A DNA stretch of 64,000 nt from Candidatus Gastranaerophilales bacterium (GTDB lineage Bacteria; Cyanobacteriota; Vampirovibrionia; Gastranaerophilales; Gastranaerophilaceae): contig CALUQH010000031.1 in the NCBI GenBank assembly GCA_944322885.1, positions 1 to 64,000 on the forward strand. The letters run 5' to 3'. Of the stretch, positions 7,651 to 16,999 are shown in pieces. The notes under the pieces are model-generated. The model searched no databases. It had not been told where the DNA came from and saw only the letters and a program-made list of their open reading frames with translations. Position numbers and translations under genes: made by a program. The first letter of the stretch is position 1, and every line of letters starts with the position of its first letter.

Positions 7651-8640
7651 TTATTTTCCAAAACCGTTCGGATGATTTTTGTGCCACTTCCAGGCTGTAG
7701 ATATAATTTCTTCAAGTGAAGCGTGTTCTGGTGTCCAGCCAAGAATTTTTTTTGCTTTTTCGCTTGAAGCAATAAGCTTTGCAGGGTCGCCGGCACGTTT
7801 AGTGGCAATTTGAGCTGGAATAGGATGCCCCGTAACTTCTTTTGCAGTTTCTATTACCTCTTTAACGGTAAATCCGACTCCGTTTCCGAGGTTAAATATA
7901 TCACTCTCCCCGCCGTTTTGAAGATATTTGACAGCAAGAATATGTGCCTGCGCCAAATCCGTTACATGGATGTAATCTCTTATGCAGGTTCCGTCTTTTG
8001 TGTCGTAATCATCTCCGAATATTGATATAAATTCCCTTTTTCCGTTAGGTACCTGTAAAATCAGCGGGATTAAATGGGTTTCAGGATTGTGATTTTCTCC
8101 AATCTGCCCTGAAATATGTGCTCCGCAGGCGTTGAAATACCTCAGTGAAACATAGCGGAGATTATGAGCTTTGCCTACCCATTTAAACATTTTTTCCATG
8201 GAAAGTTTTGTTTCCCCGTATGTATTTGTAGGTTCTGTTTTGTCGGTTTCAAGTATTGGAACTCTTTCCGGTTCCCCGTATGTAGCTGCTGTTGAGGAGA
8301 AAACGATTTTATCAATCCCGTTTGCAACCATTGAATCCAGCAGGATTTTTGTCCCGCAAAGGTTGTTGTCATAATATTTTAAAGGGTTTTGCATACTCTC
8401 ACCGACAAGTGAGCTGGCGGCAAAATGTATTACCGCATCAATTTTTTCTTTTTTGAAAATTTCGTCAAGAAACTCTCTGTTTCTTATATCGCCTTTATAA
8501 AAACGGGCTTCTGGGTGTACTGCTTCAATATGCCCTGTCAGTAAATTATCCGCAACCGCGACATCTTCTCCTCTGCTGATAAGTTCATATACTGTATGAG
8601 AACCGATGTAGCCTGCACCGCCTAAAACTAAAATCGTCAT
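7651..8640 (-). CDS. galE: UDP-glucose 4-epimerase
   Basis: GalE interconverts UDP-glucose and UDP-galactose with tightly bound NAD+, feeding galactose use and surface polysaccharide. The 329-residue protein has the short-chain dehydrogenase NAD motif GGAGYIGS at 7-14, the catalytic SST (VFSSTAATYG) and YxxxK (TYGETK near 148), and the sugar-binding NPETHLIP. The start is set by AAGGAG about 8 nt upstream; an alternative start 11 codons earlier would give unneeded residues. It is divergent from the acyltransferase gene. Confidence 0.95.
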   Translation of the reverse strand: MTILVLGGAGYIGSHTVYELISRGEDVAVADNLLTGHIEAVHPEARFYKGDIRNREFLDEIFKKEKIDAVIHFAASSLVGESMQNPLKYYDNNLCGTKILLDSMVANGIDKIVFSSTAATYGEPERVPILETDKTEPTNTYGETKLSMEKMFKWVGKAHNLRYVSLRYFNACGAHISGQIGENHNPETHLIPLILQVPNGKREFISIFGDDYDTKDGTCIRDYIHVTDLAQAHILAVKYLQNGGESDIFNLGNGVGFTVKEVIETAKEVTGHPIPAQIATKRAGDPAKLIASSEKAKKILGWTPEHASLEEIISTAWKWHKNHPNGFGK

Positions 8641-8697
8641 ATATATTTCTCCTTGTGTTCTATTATATATCAAAATATTTATGTTATTATTTTTTGT

Positions 8698-9777
8698 ATG
8701 GATAAAGTTTTTTCAAACGAGATGAATGTTTTAAAGGCGCTTGCAATTTTGCTTGTGGTTTCAGGCCATCTGGAATTTTCGCTTTTAGGAATTTTCCCCC
8801 CTTATTCTTTTCAGCTTGCTTTGTTTTTCTTTATATCGGGCTGTTTGTTTAAGGATAAGTACCTGACTGATGTTGCAACATTTGTTGAGAGACGAATAAA
8901 AAGTTTATTGGTGCCGTATTTCTGGTACAACTTATTTTATATGCTGGTTACAATTTTAATTGCCAAACTTACAGGAAAATTCTGGGGAATGCCATTGAGT
9001 TTCAAGAACTTTTTTATCACACCGTTTTTAAACGGGCATCAGTTTGACCTGTCTTGTCCTTTGTGGTTTGTAACCCAGTTGTTTATGACAATGATAACAT
9101 TTTTATTTTTATTCAGGGCAGTAAGTGCTGTCAGTAAAAATAAATTTGTTCATCTTGGATTTTTCGGCCTGCTTGGTATTTTGGCAATTCCGTTTTCAAA
9201 ATGGTTTGCTGTTACCCCTTTAATGCTGATTGTTATTAGAACAATGTTTTCTATGTTTTTTGTTTATCTGGGGTATTTTTACACGCATTATATAAAGGAC
9301 AATTACAATATTTTTACCCCGAAATGGTTCGGTGCAGTGTTTGTTTTGCAGTCGATATTATGGCTTTTCAACCGTGATTATGATCCGGAACACGGGATTG
9401 GTTTAAGCTATGTTCTTGTCTGGGCAAGATTTGATGATCAGTTAATAGTTCCGATAATCACTGCATTAACAGGTATCTGGGCATCGTTGTTTACGGTAAA
9501 AATTCTTTATCCTTATGTAAAAGATATAAAGTTTATTCAGGATATGGGAAATGTTACATACCATATTATGGCAAACCATCTGCTTGTAATGTATATAATG
9601 ACAGCAATATTTTTGCGGCTGCACGGTATTCCGATAGAGGAGCGCGCAAACCATGATATTTACTGGATTTATAACCCTGTGCAAACGACATATTTATATT
9701 TTGTTGTAACTATGGTTGTTACAACTTATGTTGGCGTCTGGCAGAAAAGGTTGTATAGTTTATTCGTCAAAAAATAA
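8698..9777 (+). CDS. Acyltransferase 3 family membrane protein
   Basis: The 359-residue product has about ten hydrophobic segments and the acyltransferase-3 N-terminus: NEMNVLKALAILLVVSGHLEF, where the conserved His lies in the first helix, followed by FFISGCLFKD and an Arg-containing cytoplasmic loop (ERRIKSLLVPYFWYNLFY). Members O-acetylate or succinylate surface sugars such as LPS or capsule. The start follows MDKVF; a 15-codon longer frame exists. Its upstream region holds TGTTATTAT 7 nt before the ATG and no Shine-Dalgarno. It is divergent from galE. Confidence 0.85.
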   Translation: MDKVFSNEMNVLKALAILLVVSGHLEFSLLGIFPPYSFQLALFFFISGCLFKDKYLTDVATFVERRIKSLLVPYFWYNLFYMLVTILIAKLTGKFWGMPLSFKNFFITPFLNGHQFDLSCPLWFVTQLFMTMITFLFLFRAVSAVSKNKFVHLGFFGLLGILAIPFSKWFAVTPLMLIVIRTMFSMFFVYLGYFYTHYIKDNYNIFTPKWFGAVFVLQSILWLFNRDYDPEHGIGLSYVLVWARFDDQLIVPIITALTGIWASLFTVKILYPYVKDIKFIQDMGNVTYHIMANHLLVMYIMTAIFLRLHGIPIEERANHDIYWIYNPVQTTYLYFVVTMVVTTYVGVWQKRLYSLFVKK

Positions 9778-9780
9778 TAG

Positions 9781-10038
9781 TTAATGATTTAGTGGTTTCT
9801 CTTTACATATTGGACAAGTTAAATCCAAATTTTTACTACTATTATTAGATTTAGGGAAATATATATTTCCACAGCTACACCAACAGGCTATTTCATTACA
9901 ACATAAACATCTTAAATCTTCAAGAGTTGTTCGTTTTGATATATCTGGTTCTTTAATTATTAATTCTCTACCACAAAAAGGACAAATTTTAGGTATTATA
10001 CATTCTTTTATTTTTGTTATTGCTGGTTTAATATTCAT
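9781..10038 (-). CDS. Small zinc-ribbon protein
   Basis: 85 residues with three or four Cys pairs: CPFCGRE, CLCCNEIACWCSCG and CPICKEK. These look like treble-clef or rubredoxin-like zinc ribbons, so metal binding is likely; the function is unknown. It lies 10 nt downstream of the GH13 gene on the same strand, so it is probably the distal gene of that transcript. Confidence 0.65.
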   Translation of the reverse strand: MNIKPAITKIKECIIPKICPFCGRELIIKEPDISKRTTLEDLRCLCCNEIACWCSCGNIYFPKSNNSSKNLDLTCPICKEKPLNH

Positions 10039-10048
10039 TCTATTCCCC

Positions 10049-12088
10049 CTATATCTTTAGCCACATTGCATCGTATGCATTCAGTCTTACTGTGAGCTCT
10101 TTGTTTTCAACACGTGCACGCACCATTTTGTCTGTTAAAAGGTTTTTCAAATAAATGTCTTTACCTTTCTTGCCGAAGTTGTCGTCAGTAAACACAACCG
10201 TTGCTTTAATCTTATCGTCTGATAAATTGTTTATTACAACAACTCTGTCTGTGTCTGTAGCTCTTACATAGGCAAAGACTTCCGGAGATTTTGTTTTAAG
10301 TTCGACAAATGAACCTCTGGTTATTACCGGATATTGTTTCCTGACTTTTATAAGTTGTTTTACACGTTCATAAACTCTGTTATTGTATGTCCCTTTGTGA
10401 TTTACCGCATCTTCAAAAGTTTTTTGGGTAATCGGACCTCTGTTTATATCGCGGCTGTCAAAGTAGCTGAGCATTTTGACTTTATTTTTAATGTTTTTAT
10501 TGTTTTTTTGTTTTGCTTCACGAAGTTTTGCACTTTTATTTGCATTGGCAAAGTTGTTTTGAATACCTATTTCGTCCCCGTAATAAATTATAGGAATTCC
10601 CGGAAGCGACATCAGAATTGAGAAAGCCATACCTATTCTGTCAGGGTTGTTGTCAAGGAAGTTTGCCATTCTGCCTGAAATTCCAAATCCCTTTCTAAAT
10701 GAAGCACCCTTTGGGGCCAAGTCTTCAAATAGAATTTCTCTTGTTTTTTCGTTAACCATTTCAAGAGTAAGTTCGTCATGAACTCTTAAAAATATTGCCC
10801 AGGAAGCGCTTGAAGGAATTTGCGGAGTTTGTTTGTATGCCTTCCAGAAATAGCTGTTGTCGGCAGTTACAAGTGATGCCCAGATTGCGGGCATATAGGG
10901 GAAATGATAAGCAATCTGCACTTCATCCGTTCTTGTTAATTCTTTTTCTTCTCCGTTAATATTTTCTTTAATTTTTCTTTCTGTGCCAAAATAGGGAAGA
11001 ATTTTATTCGGCATCTGGCATGCCTCTGCCTGAATAACGGAACGCGGTGCAACTGCCTGAATAAATGCGCTTAGAATTTTAATAATTCGATGGGTTTCTT
11101 CCAGGTTTTCTGCATTTGTGCCGTCTTCTTTTATAAGGTACGGAATTGCATCCATTCTGAAAATATCTACTCCCTGATTTGCCCAGAATGCGATGGTTTC
11201 TAAGTTATAATAAAGCACCTCGGGATTTTTCCAGTTAATATCAAGCTGGAACGGATAAAAAGTATGATAAAAATAGTAATCTTTATTTTTTATTGTTACT
11301 TTTCTGTAATTATTTTCGGTTATTTCCGGAAAAATAATTCTTCTTTTTGAGATTTTTCCGTTTGGTTCCTTGTATTCTGCAACCCAGCCGAGTTTTTCAT
11401 CTTTGTATTTTGTATATTCCGGCATTTGTTCTCTTACAACAAAGTAGTTGATTTTAGATGTGTCGCCTTTTAGCGCCTGTTGAAACCACTCATGCTGGTC
11501 GGAAAAATGGTTAAGAACTAAATCTGCCTTGATTTTAAAGCCTTTTTCTTTTGCTGCTGTTATAAATTTTTGGAATTCAAACATTCCGCCTAAATCTGCT
11601 CTTATCCCGCGGGGATTTCTTATATCAAATCCTGCATCTTCCATTGGAGAGTCAACAAAAGGAAGAATGTAAATAGTAGTTACGCCAAGTGTTTTAAGAT
11701 AGTCCAGCATGTGTATATCGTCTTTGAACGTATTATTTTTATCCGGATTTTTTACTCCGAAATGATTTGCATAAAACATATAAATAACTTCGTCTTTATA
11801 CCAGTCAGAAGGTCTTGATAAATCTTCCGCAACAAGATTTGCAGGTCTTTTTGCTTTTGTGTCTTCTGCAATTTTCAATATATTTGAGTATATTTCATCA
11901 ACGTGTTCTGCTCCGTATACTTTAGCAAGCGATATTTTTATCTCTTTTTCTAATTTAGATGGAATTATCGTATTTTCTTCTGTTTTGTTAGTTATTTGCG
12001 AAATCGTCGGGGCATTAATTGCAAATCCTGCCGGTGTAACATTAACGATAAACAGAAGTGTTAATATACCTGCTATAAGTTTTTTCAT
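10049..12088 (-). CDS. Secreted GH13 alpha-glucan enzyme, trehalose-synthase-like
   Basis: 679 residues: a signal peptide (1-23, ending PAGFA), a ~70-residue linker helix region, then a GH13 TIM barrel from ~97. Key segments are DLVLNHFSDQHEWF (~189-202), the nucleophile region FRMDAIPYL (Asp313), the acid/base IQAEACQ (Glu355) and FLRVHDELTLEM (His437-Asp438). The last segment matches the trehalose synthase (TreS) and maltogenic branch rather than plain amylases. A beta-sandwich C-terminal domain follows. An export signal is unusual for TreS, so maltose or alpha-glucan cleavage outside the cytosol is equally possible. GAGAGG lies 7 nt before the ATG. Confidence 0.85.
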   Translation of the reverse strand: MKKLIAGILTLLFIVNVTPAGFAINAPTISQITNKTEENTIIPSKLEKEIKISLAKVYGAEHVDEIYSNILKIAEDTKAKRPANLVAEDLSRPSDWYKDEVIYMFYANHFGVKNPDKNNTFKDDIHMLDYLKTLGVTTIYILPFVDSPMEDAGFDIRNPRGIRADLGGMFEFQKFITAAKEKGFKIKADLVLNHFSDQHEWFQQALKGDTSKINYFVVREQMPEYTKYKDEKLGWVAEYKEPNGKISKRRIIFPEITENNYRKVTIKNKDYYFYHTFYPFQLDINWKNPEVLYYNLETIAFWANQGVDIFRMDAIPYLIKEDGTNAENLEETHRIIKILSAFIQAVAPRSVIQAEACQMPNKILPYFGTERKIKENINGEEKELTRTDEVQIAYHFPYMPAIWASLVTADNSYFWKAYKQTPQIPSSASWAIFLRVHDELTLEMVNEKTREILFEDLAPKGASFRKGFGISGRMANFLDNNPDRIGMAFSILMSLPGIPIIYYGDEIGIQNNFANANKSAKLREAKQKNNKNIKNKVKMLSYFDSRDINRGPITQKTFEDAVNHKGTYNNRVYERVKQLIKVRKQYPVITRGSFVELKTKSPEVFAYVRATDTDRVVVINNLSDDKIKATVVFTDDNFGKKGKDIYLKNLLTDKMVRARVENKELTVRLNAYDAMWLKI

Positions 12089-12258
12089 TATTTTACCTCT
12101 CTATGTTATTTGTTAATTGTATCATTCGATTTTTTCGTTACAATTAACAATTCAGGCAATGTATTAATCCATATCCTTTTTGATAATGTAATTATAGTAT
12201 AAAGTATAATCTCCAGTCAGGTAATTTTATTTTATTTATTATTTTGTTACAAAAAATT

Positions 12259-12720
12259 TTATGAGCATTTTGTTGAGGATATATATTCACTTATTATTTT
12301 TGCTGCATCCCGGATTATGCCCTCACATGGACGGTCTTTGTAGTATTGCTCGGTTCTTTTTGAAGGTATAGGACTGTCAACTTTTATATCAAGACCTAAA
12401 AGTTCGCGGCAGATAATTGTTCCGTGCTTTTCTTTAAATCTTTCGGCAAGTTCCTGAATTCTGGCGTAATGCTCCCCTTTTATTTCATCATTATTCGGTG
12501 TAGTGTAGCCGTATTTAAGTCCAGCAATCATAAACATTGCGCTGACAGCTCCGCAGACTTCTCTTAGTCTTCCCATTCCTCCGCCAAAAGAGGATGATAG
12601 TTTCAGCGCTGTTTTAAAATCAATTCCCAAATCTTCTGCAAACGCGCAAAATACTGATTGCGCGCAGTTGTAGCCTTCCCTGAATAATTCCCCTGCTTTT
12701 TCTGAATATTTATTGTCCAT
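12259..12720 (-). CDS. C_GCAxxG_C_C family redox protein
   Basis: 153 residues with the family pattern: NCAQSVFCAF near 19, SSFGGGMGR, then VCGAVSAMFMIAG (the GCAxxG-like core), a Cys in IICRELLG and a C-terminal RPCEGIIRDAA. The conserved cysteines suggest a metal- or disulfide-linked redox role, but the function of this family is not established. There is no Shine-Dalgarno; TACAAT ends exactly 6 nt before the ATG, so translation may be leaderless. It is divergent from the MCE gene. Confidence 0.85.
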   Translation of the reverse strand: MDNKYSEKAGELFREGYNCAQSVFCAFAEDLGIDFKTALKLSSSFGGGMGRLREVCGAVSAMFMIAGLKYGYTTPNNDEIKGEHYARIQELAERFKEKHGTIICRELLGLDIKVDSPIPSKRTEQYYKDRPCEGIIRDAAKIISEYISSTKCS

Positions 12721-12791
12721 AATTATATTGTACTACAAAATTAGTCTGTTCGGGAATGTGTTTTGATTTTATAAGAAATAATATTTCTGAT

Positions 12792-13676
12792 ATGAACAAT
12801 TTATTTAAATATTTAATTTTATCGGCTATTTTAATTTCTATTGGTGTTTCTTATTATTTTTACAGAACACGAACCTATATAACTGCTGAATTTGATAATT
12901 TACGTCCGTTTCATGACAGAGCGCCGATTTATTATAACGGATTTGAAATCGGGAAAGTTGTCAGGGTGCGTCCAAATAAAACATATACAGCGACAATTGT
13001 TACGCTGCGGCTTCACCCCATGGATTTAAGGCTCCCGATAAATATAGCTGCATGCCTTAAAAGAGAAAAGAATAAAAATAATGATAAATATGATTATATA
13101 GACATAATTTATCCTGAGCATCCATCGCAATTTTTAATCAAGGACGGCGACAGAATTGCAGGTAAATCAAGCGTTGAATTGGAAACTTATCTTTCTAATC
13201 AGGATCCTGATTCTCTTGATGATATAAAGGAAGATGTAGCGGAAACCGTTAAAAACTTAAATGTAACAGTTCAGGCATTGGGGCAGTTATTTGATACGGT
13301 GAATTCTATAGCGGCAGATGTTAGGCCAAATGTCGTAAAAGCTTCGTCAGAGCTTAGCAAAAGCGGTGAAAATTTTGTTAAGATTTCTGAAAATGTAAGC
13401 AGTCTGACCGGAAATATTGATGATTCTTTTGACAAAGAAGCAATGACATCAACAACGGATGATATTCTTGTTGTCGGAAATAATATTAAGTCAATAACAG
13501 GCGAATTTAATAAGACTGTTCCGCAAATCGGGTGTACTATAGAGGAATTAAACAGAGTTTTATGCAATCTTGAAGAAATGACTTCCGGCATAAATTGTAC
13601 AATGAAGAAATCTTTCGGCGGTTTAAGAATGATATTCGGCAGTCCAATAAGCAAGAAAAAATGTAATTGTGAATGA
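12792..13676 (+). CDS. MCE/MlaD-domain protein
   Basis: 294 residues: one N-terminal transmembrane helix (YLILSAILISIGVSYYF), then an MCE domain (~25-120) with the typical IYYNGFEIGKVVRVRP turn, and a long helical C-terminal region. MCE proteins form lipid-carrying rings between inner and outer membrane, which implies a diderm cell. No permease or ATPase partner lies next to it. I prefer the ATG at 12792, directly before the hydrophobic helix; another ATG at 12756 adds 12 residues. Confidence 0.8.
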   Translation: MNNLFKYLILSAILISIGVSYYFYRTRTYITAEFDNLRPFHDRAPIYYNGFEIGKVVRVRPNKTYTATIVTLRLHPMDLRLPINIAACLKREKNKNNDKYDYIDIIYPEHPSQFLIKDGDRIAGKSSVELETYLSNQDPDSLDDIKEDVAETVKNLNVTVQALGQLFDTVNSIAADVRPNVVKASSELSKSGENFVKISENVSSLTGNIDDSFDKEAMTSTTDDILVVGNNIKSITGEFNKTVPQIGCTIEELNRVLCNLEEMTSGINCTMKKSFGGLRMIFGSPISKKKCNCE

Positions 13677-13757
13677 TTAATAATTACACATGTGGGGAAT
13701 GTATTTTTTTATTTCTTAATTTAGTATTGTTATACTAATTGGGAAATAGAGGAAAGT

Positions 13758-15056
13758 ATGCCGAATTTAGCAAAGAGTTATATACTATGTGTTACGTCGT
13801 CTCTGATTATAAGCACTTCGTTGTGTTTTATTTTAAACTTTGAATGCTCTGTGCATATTTTAAGTTTTATAATATTAAGCTGTCTTATTAACAGTTATTG
13901 TAATTTGTATTTGACAAAAAGACAAATTGATAGGGAAAATGAAGAAAGAGAAAATAAATTAATACGTCAAATTGAACACAGTTCAAAACATCTTGCAACA
14001 ATAATCAATAATTTGCCGCTTGTTGCATATATTATTGATACGGAATGCAGATTTATAACCGGTAATGGTGAGGCTGTAAAGTTTTTTGATGCTGAAGATA
14101 ATATTGAAAAATTGCGATATCCCGAAATGATTTTTGAAAAAGATACTTTGGAGATGATTCGGGAGGAAAATTCGCTTATAATTCAAACTAAAGAGCCTTT
14201 TGTTACAGAGAAGATTGTCAAGTTAAAATCAGGGAAACAGCATTGGTTCAATATCCGAAAAGCTCCTATTTTGAATGATAATGATGATGTTAAGGGGTTT
14301 GTCATATTTGGAAGGAATATTGATATTGAAAAGGCTGCACAAAAACAGAGAGAAACATATATATCAACCCTGAGCCACGATTTGAAAATTCCGACACTTG
14401 CGCAGATCCGAGCTCTAGAATTACTGTTGGACGGTAATCTCGGGAAAATTAATAAAATGCAAAATGAAGTTCTTAATTTAACCCTTGATTCCTGCCGTTA
14501 TATGTACGATATGCTTTCGACTCTTTTATCAACTTACAAGTATGAGAATAAAGATATATGTCTTACCTATGAAAAAATTCAGGTAATGAAACTTATGGAT
14601 GAATGTTTTCATAAATACGTGAAATCTATGCACCATAAAAATATTCATATAAAAGTAAAAGCAAAAGAAAAATTTTTTACTGTATATGCTGATAAAAGCC
14701 AGATAAAAAAAGCTTTTGAAAATTTAATTGACCATTGTGTTTCTAGTGCTTATGAAAATACAGAAATAGTCTGTGATATTAAAAAGACCGCTAACGGGAA
14801 AAATGTTTTTTTATCTCTTGGCTTTGAAAGCCCTTATATATCGTCGGAAGATATCGGGAATTTATTCAAACGCTATTCAACTGCTGCCGAAAAAATGGGT
14901 AAAGTTGGTTGCGGTTTGGGTCTTTACCTCGCCAAGCAGATTATCAATGCTCATAACGGTATAATTTATGCAGAAAGCAAAGAGTCAAATTATAATATTT
15001 ATAATATAGAGCTCCCTTGTATTAATGAATGTAAAATTTCGGCCATGACATGCTGA
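13758..15056 (+). CDS. Orphan PAS-domain sensor histidine kinase with degenerate ATP-binding site
   Basis: 432 residues: two hydrophobic N-terminal segments (to ~50), a PAS domain (~78-190), a HisKA dimerisation domain with STLSHDLKIP (His207) and an ATPase domain. The N box reads NLIDHCVSSA (Asn322 kept, second Asn replaced), the G1 Asp motif is absent (GFESPYIS), but the G2 box GCGLGLYLA is intact (384-392). Autokinase activity may be weak or lost. GAGG about 5 nt upstream fixes the start. No response regulator is adjacent, so the partner is unknown. A secreted small protein follows. Confidence 0.85.
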   Translation: MPNLAKSYILCVTSSLIISTSLCFILNFECSVHILSFIILSCLINSYCNLYLTKRQIDRENEERENKLIRQIEHSSKHLATIINNLPLVAYIIDTECRFITGNGEAVKFFDAEDNIEKLRYPEMIFEKDTLEMIREENSLIIQTKEPFVTEKIVKLKSGKQHWFNIRKAPILNDNDDVKGFVIFGRNIDIEKAAQKQRETYISTLSHDLKIPTLAQIRALELLLDGNLGKINKMQNEVLNLTLDSCRYMYDMLSTLLSTYKYENKDICLTYEKIQVMKLMDECFHKYVKSMHHKNIHIKVKAKEKFFTVYADKSQIKKAFENLIDHCVSSAYENTEIVCDIKKTANGKNVFLSLGFESPYISSEDIGNLFKRYSTAAEKMGKVGCGLGLYLAKQIINAHNGIIYAESKESNYNIYNIELPCINECKISAMTC

Positions 15057-15077
15057 TTTATGTATAATAAAACAATT

Positions 15078-15527
15078 ATGAAAAAAATATTATTAATAAC
15101 GTTTTTGTTAATAACTTTTGCAGGTTCTGTTTTTGCTTCGGATAAGGCAGAGAGAAAACAGGCTTATAATGCAATGATTAACAGTCAGAAATTCCATAAT
15201 GAGGTATGCCAGAGGGCTGCTGATAATTTCCGGGTTGACCATAGACTTGCAGGTTATATAAGATCAACCTGTCTTATGTTTCAATCAGAAAGACAAAGGC
15301 TGATAGAAACTGTTTTCCCTAGTGCAAATAATGTTGAAGATAAAAATTATAAAGATGACTATCCTATTTTGTTGTCCAACTTTATAATTAATATAAATAA
15401 CAGGGAAATTGATACTTATAAGGCAATTATAACTGAGTATTGCAAATACAATACATACAAGTATGTAAAAAAAGACCCTCAGGCTTGTTCGCCCGAACGT
15501 ATTAATGCAATATTTGCACCTATGTAG
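15078..15527 (+). CDS. Small exported protein of unknown function
   Basis: 149 residues starting MKKILLITFLLITFAGSVFA, a clear signal peptide with an Ala cleavage site. The mature part has four Cys and a helical character. The family is not recognised. I take the ATG before KKILL; one six codons upstream (15060) is possible and begins 3 nt after the kinase stop. Being directly behind the histidine kinase it may be co-transcribed with it. Confidence 0.7.
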   Translation: MKKILLITFLLITFAGSVFASDKAERKQAYNAMINSQKFHNEVCQRAADNFRVDHRLAGYIRSTCLMFQSERQRLIETVFPSANNVEDKNYKDDYPILLSNFIININNREIDTYKAIITEYCKYNTYKYVKKDPQACSPERINAIFAPM

Positions 15528-15538
15528 TAATATTATAG

Positions 15539-16888
15539 TTAAACTATACCTTGAGCAACCATTGCATTTGCTAGTTTTGTAAATGATGCAATATTGGCTC
15601 CCGCAACATAATTCTTTTCTAAATGATATTCATTTGATGCCAGTTTGCAGGAATTGAAAATGTTAATCATTATTTGATTTAGTTTTTCATCGACATTTTT
15701 AAATGGTAGATAATATCTCATACTGTTCTGACTCATTTCGACCGCTGAAATCGCAACTCCGCCGGCATTTGCAGCTTTTGCAGGCGCAATAAGAATGTTG
15801 TTATTAAGGAAATATTCGGTTGCTTCTTTCAAACACGGCATATTTGCACCTTCACCGATTGCAATTACCCCGTTTTCTACCAATTTTTTCGCAGAATTCA
15901 GTGTAATTTCATTTTGCGTTGCGCATGGAAGTGCAATATCCGTTTTTATTTCCCATATAGGAGAATCAGCTTCTTTACATTCTATATATTCTGCTTGCGG
16001 ATGAACTTTCTGGTATTCATAAATTCTTCCGCGCTCAACCTCTTTTATTTGTTTTATTAACTGTAAATCAATACCGTTTTTATCATAAATACAGCCTGTT
16101 GAATCGCTCATTGCAACCACATTTGCTCCGTATTCCAGAGCCTTCTGGCAAGCATAAATCGCAACATTGCCGGCTCCTGATATGGTAACAGTTTTTCCTT
16201 CAAGTGTCTGATTGTTGTGGGCAAGCATTTCACGCATAAAATATATAAGTCCGAATCCGGTTGCTTCTTTTCTCACAAGCGAGCCGCCGTATGAAAGGCC
16301 TTTACCCGTCAAAACACCGCCTTCATACCTGTTTTTAATTCTTTTGTATTGACCGAATAAATACCCGATTTCTCTTTCTCCAACTCCAATATCGCCTGCC
16401 GGAACATCAATATCAGCCCCTATGTGGTGTTGTAGTTCTGTCATAAAACTCTGGCAGAAACGCATAATTTCATCATCAGATTTTCCTTTAGGATCAAAAT
16501 CGCTGCCGCCTTTTGCCCCGCCTATCGGAAGACCTGTAAGTGCATTTTTAAATATCTGTTCAAATCCCAAAAACTTGATAATGCTTTGATTGACGCTCGG
16601 ATGAAATCTTAATCCTCCTTTATAAGGCCCGATAAGACTGCTGAATTGAACTCTGTAACCTCTATGGACAATAGTCTGTCCCTTGTCATTTACATAGGGT
16701 ACTCTGAATGTAATAATTCTTTCAGGTTCAATCATTCGTTCAAGCAGAGCGATTTTCTCATATTCGGGATGATTATTTATTACCGGTTCAATTGATGTCA
16801 AAACTTCTTCAACAGCTTGAAGATATTCACTTTCATTAATATTTTTTTCTTTAAGCCCGTTTAAAACTTTTTTTATATATTTATTCAT
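15539..16888 (-). CDS. gdhA: NADP-specific glutamate dehydrogenase
   Basis: GdhA interconverts 2-oxoglutarate plus ammonia and glutamate, the main ammonia entry point in many fermentative gut bacteria. At 449 residues the size is that of the hexameric small class. Motifs: GPYKGGLRFHPSV with substrate lysine, LPIGGAKGGSDFDPKGKSD with catalytic Lys, PAGDIGVGEREIGYLFGQY, the SGAGNVAIYA dinucleotide motif and ANAGGVAISAVEMSQN near the end. The ATG at 16888 is preceded by CAGG; a GTG two codons upstream is the alternative. It converges with the exported-protein gene. Confidence 0.97.
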   Translation of the reverse strand: MNKYIKKVLNGLKEKNINESEYLQAVEEVLTSIEPVINNHPEYEKIALLERMIEPERIITFRVPYVNDKGQTIVHRGYRVQFSSLIGPYKGGLRFHPSVNQSIIKFLGFEQIFKNALTGLPIGGAKGGSDFDPKGKSDDEIMRFCQSFMTELQHHIGADIDVPAGDIGVGEREIGYLFGQYKRIKNRYEGGVLTGKGLSYGGSLVRKEATGFGLIYFMREMLAHNNQTLEGKTVTISGAGNVAIYACQKALEYGANVVAMSDSTGCIYDKNGIDLQLIKQIKEVERGRIYEYQKVHPQAEYIECKEADSPIWEIKTDIALPCATQNEITLNSAKKLVENGVIAIGEGANMPCLKEATEYFLNNNILIAPAKAANAGGVAISAVEMSQNSMRYYLPFKNVDEKLNQIMINIFNSCKLASNEYHLEKNYVAGANIASFTKLANAMVAQGIV

Positions 16889-16999
16889 AAACACCTGCTT
16901 TTTTGTAAAAAAATTGTAACATATTTTTTTGTCACATGCAATTGATTTTTATTAAAAATAGTTTATAATAAGTCATATAGTTTGTTTAAGGAGTGTAAT

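Noticed and set aside
13983..14186. Antisense frames within the histidine kinase and other genes
   Set aside because: They are third-position shadows of clearly coding frames.
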